Of a stretch of DNA of 64,000 nucleotides, positions 62,350 to 64,000 are shown piece by piece. Both the position numbers and the translations under genes were made by a program. This stretch comes from Cladopsammia gracilis (Eukaryota > Cnidaria > Anthozoa > Scleractinia > Dendrophylliidae): the NCBI GenBank assembly GCA_022457155.1, contig JAJGOT010000037.1:1974001-2038000 (forward strand), in the 5' to 3' direction. The stretch's first letter is position 1; every line of letters starts with the position of its first letter. A model generated the notes under the pieces. The model did not search any database. It saw only the letters and a program-made list of their open reading frames with translations, and was not told where the DNA came from.

Positions 62350-63700
62350 ACAACAAAAATACATGTAGCTTTATTTGCATGACCACAAAAGTAGAGTTTC
62401 TTAGAATGTTGAATAGTATGTTGCCAACTTTTGTTGCATTAAGTTTACTTATTTTTTTCTCAGAGCGCGAGCGGGCGGAATTCTGCGAATCCTGCAATAT
62501 GATTGGTTCCAGGAGCGGGCGGAAATTTACGATCTTGCCCGCTCACTCAACGATTCCGCCCGGGTTGCGTAGTTGCATGATTCACGATAATTTGTGACTC
62601 CGTTGTTTTAAGCTTGTGAGCCCTGGTATTATTGAATTTCCTCGTCAAATATGGACCCAGACGAAAGCTACCAAAGCGAAAGCAAATTTTATTAGCTATA
62701 TAAAATATTTAACGACATAAATGAAGAAAACAATGATGAAAACCAGAAAAGTTTCACCATGCATGGCTGACATCGGCTGACAAAGATCCGAAAACACGCT
62801 AAAGATCTTAACGCTTCAACGAGGTATTCAAGAAGACTCAATGAAGAAAGAGAGACTAAACTAAGTGGATAGAGAAATCAGCCGTAAAATTAAAGGCCGA
62901 TGTTATTCCTCAAAAAGGCGAGTACGGATTTTATGATTTCTTGATTTTATAGTTTGTTCGGAGTTTGTTGTTTTTTTGCAAAGCGACATTTGTGGCTTAA
63001 AAAATTACTGTAATAATCTAGCGCTTGTTTACAAAGGTTTTGACTGCATTTGATTTAAGTGTTCTTATTTTTCCATTTTTCTTTTTATTCTAATCGAGAT
63101 TCTGTGAAATTTCATTAAAACTGTTGCTTAAATTTGTCATTCTAGTTTTGTACGGGTTGTTTTCAGTTAATTTATACGCATTTTCGCGATCGGATTTTAC
63201 GAGATAATTCGTACTTTAACTACATTGCTCGGTTAGTATGCTTATATTCCACCGTTTTTTGCCTTCATTAATCTAAATTCTGTAAGTTTTCATTCAAGGA
63301 GATATGATTTTTAAATAAAAATAGCTCAGTTTAAGCTTTCGCACTGCTATGAATAAATTACGCTCGACTTTCCATTTGTAGAAAAATTTGAAAAGCTGTT
63401 AAAGTTAATTTTCAGCTTTCTACGGCTTCGCTGTAGGCTAGAAAATTTCTCTATCCTCACCGCAGGCAAACAAAACAGCCGTTTATTCTACCGAGAGAAA
63501 TAAACTGATAGAAATTAGTTCACTTTGCAAAGTAAGTTTTTTTGTTTCTGAATGAAAAAGTTGTGAAGATTACCGAGTTACTTTTTGCACGCCTGTGTGA
63601 GTTTTGCTTTAAGCGGCGCGTAAAGACATTTCTTGAAAAGCTGTACAACTATCAAGATTTTCTCGGCAAATCGCAGAATTGAAGTAGGAAAAAAAATAAA
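62350..63700. other. No gene recognised
   Basis: 62470-62575 contains a short repeat with GAGCGGGCGGAA twice and its inverse GCCCGCTC/TTCCGCCC. The rest is AT-rich without structure. Confidence 0.5.
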
Positions 63701-63703
63701 TAA

Positions 63704-63846
63704 GTTATTTACCGGTCTTGGTCGGTCCGTATAGGAAAAAACTGTGCCCTCGGTCTCGAGTACGGCCCTCGGCCTGCGGCCTCGGGCCGTACTCGAGACC
63801 TCTGGCACAGTTTTTTCCTATACGGACCTCCCGGCCGGTAAATAAC
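63704..63846. mobile_element. 143-bp near-perfect hairpin MITE
   Basis: GTTATTTACCGGTCTTGGTC at the left mirrors CCGGCCGGTAAATAAC at the right. The arms GTCCGTATAGGAAAAAACTG and TACGGACCTC/CAGTTTTTTCCTATACGGAC continue inward to a GC-rich palindromic centre (CGGCCTGCGGCC). Related to 23310-23404. Confidence 0.85.
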
Positions 63847-64000
63847 ATATATATCGTGTTTGATCTTATCGTCAGCTAAGAAAATATGGTCAAAATCAAG
63901 CAGATTATAGAATTCTGACATCCTCATAATATTAGAATAGAAACTATTTTTACCGGAGGAATGAAGATCTGCCGACATTAAATAGATCTGTTTAACAACA

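Overview
This window looks like AT-rich nuclear DNA from an invertebrate animal, most likely an anthozoan cnidarian such as a stony coral. The basis is indirect. Several repeats resemble families I recall from coral genomes: a Thr-tRNA-derived SINE, short hairpin MITEs, PLE and DIRS remnants, and an uncharacterised HEEADTR-motif gene family. There is no operon structure, and I see no intact conserved host gene. Most of the window is layered mobile-element debris.

Layout. 1-4.5 kb: dispersed repeats and a 7-bp minisatellite. 4.56-6.4 kb: one end of a CACTA-like transposon with GCAAAT-rich subterminal repeats. A matching inverted end lies at 54.4-55.0 kb. 7.46-10.49 kb: a 3.0-kb near-perfect inverted repeat between TTAA sites. 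10.9-12.65 kb: a duplicated dispersed repeat (second copy 56.4-58.0 kb). 15.7-19.9 kb: a protein-kinase fragment, a DIRS-type reverse transcriptase fragment and a zinc-knuckle ORF. 20.57-21.86 kb: three TTAA-bounded elements back to back. 23.6-23.8 kb: a dense ETS/CRE/CCAAT motif array. 24.4-26.56 kb: a Penelope-like element (PLE) interrupted by a 1.36-kb element with an 8-bp target duplication and a RecQ-like helicase fragment. 26.8-29.45 kb: a broken gene of the HEEADTR family. 29.57-33.08 kb: a GC-rich, broken Polinton-type protein-primed DNA polymerase. 33.2-34.5 kb: a tRNA-like unit and a second PLE. 36.08-47.44 kb: an 11.4-kb CACTA-like element with TTT target duplications, itself full of nested insertions. 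48.7-50.2 kb: a TIR element with an HTH ORF. 51.7-52.5 kb: a third PLE. 55-64 kb: more repeats, an intact-looking hammerhead ribozyme at 58.28 kb and a tyrosine-recombinase (Crypton-like) fragment at 61.9-62.35 kb.

The genes do not form a pathway. They are remnants of at least seven kinds of mobile element, and the nesting gives their relative ages. The most notable signals are the self-cleaving ribozyme motifs (one complete type I hammerhead and three PLE-linked ones), the nested TTAA and CACTA structures with readable target duplications, and the compact ETS/CRE array.
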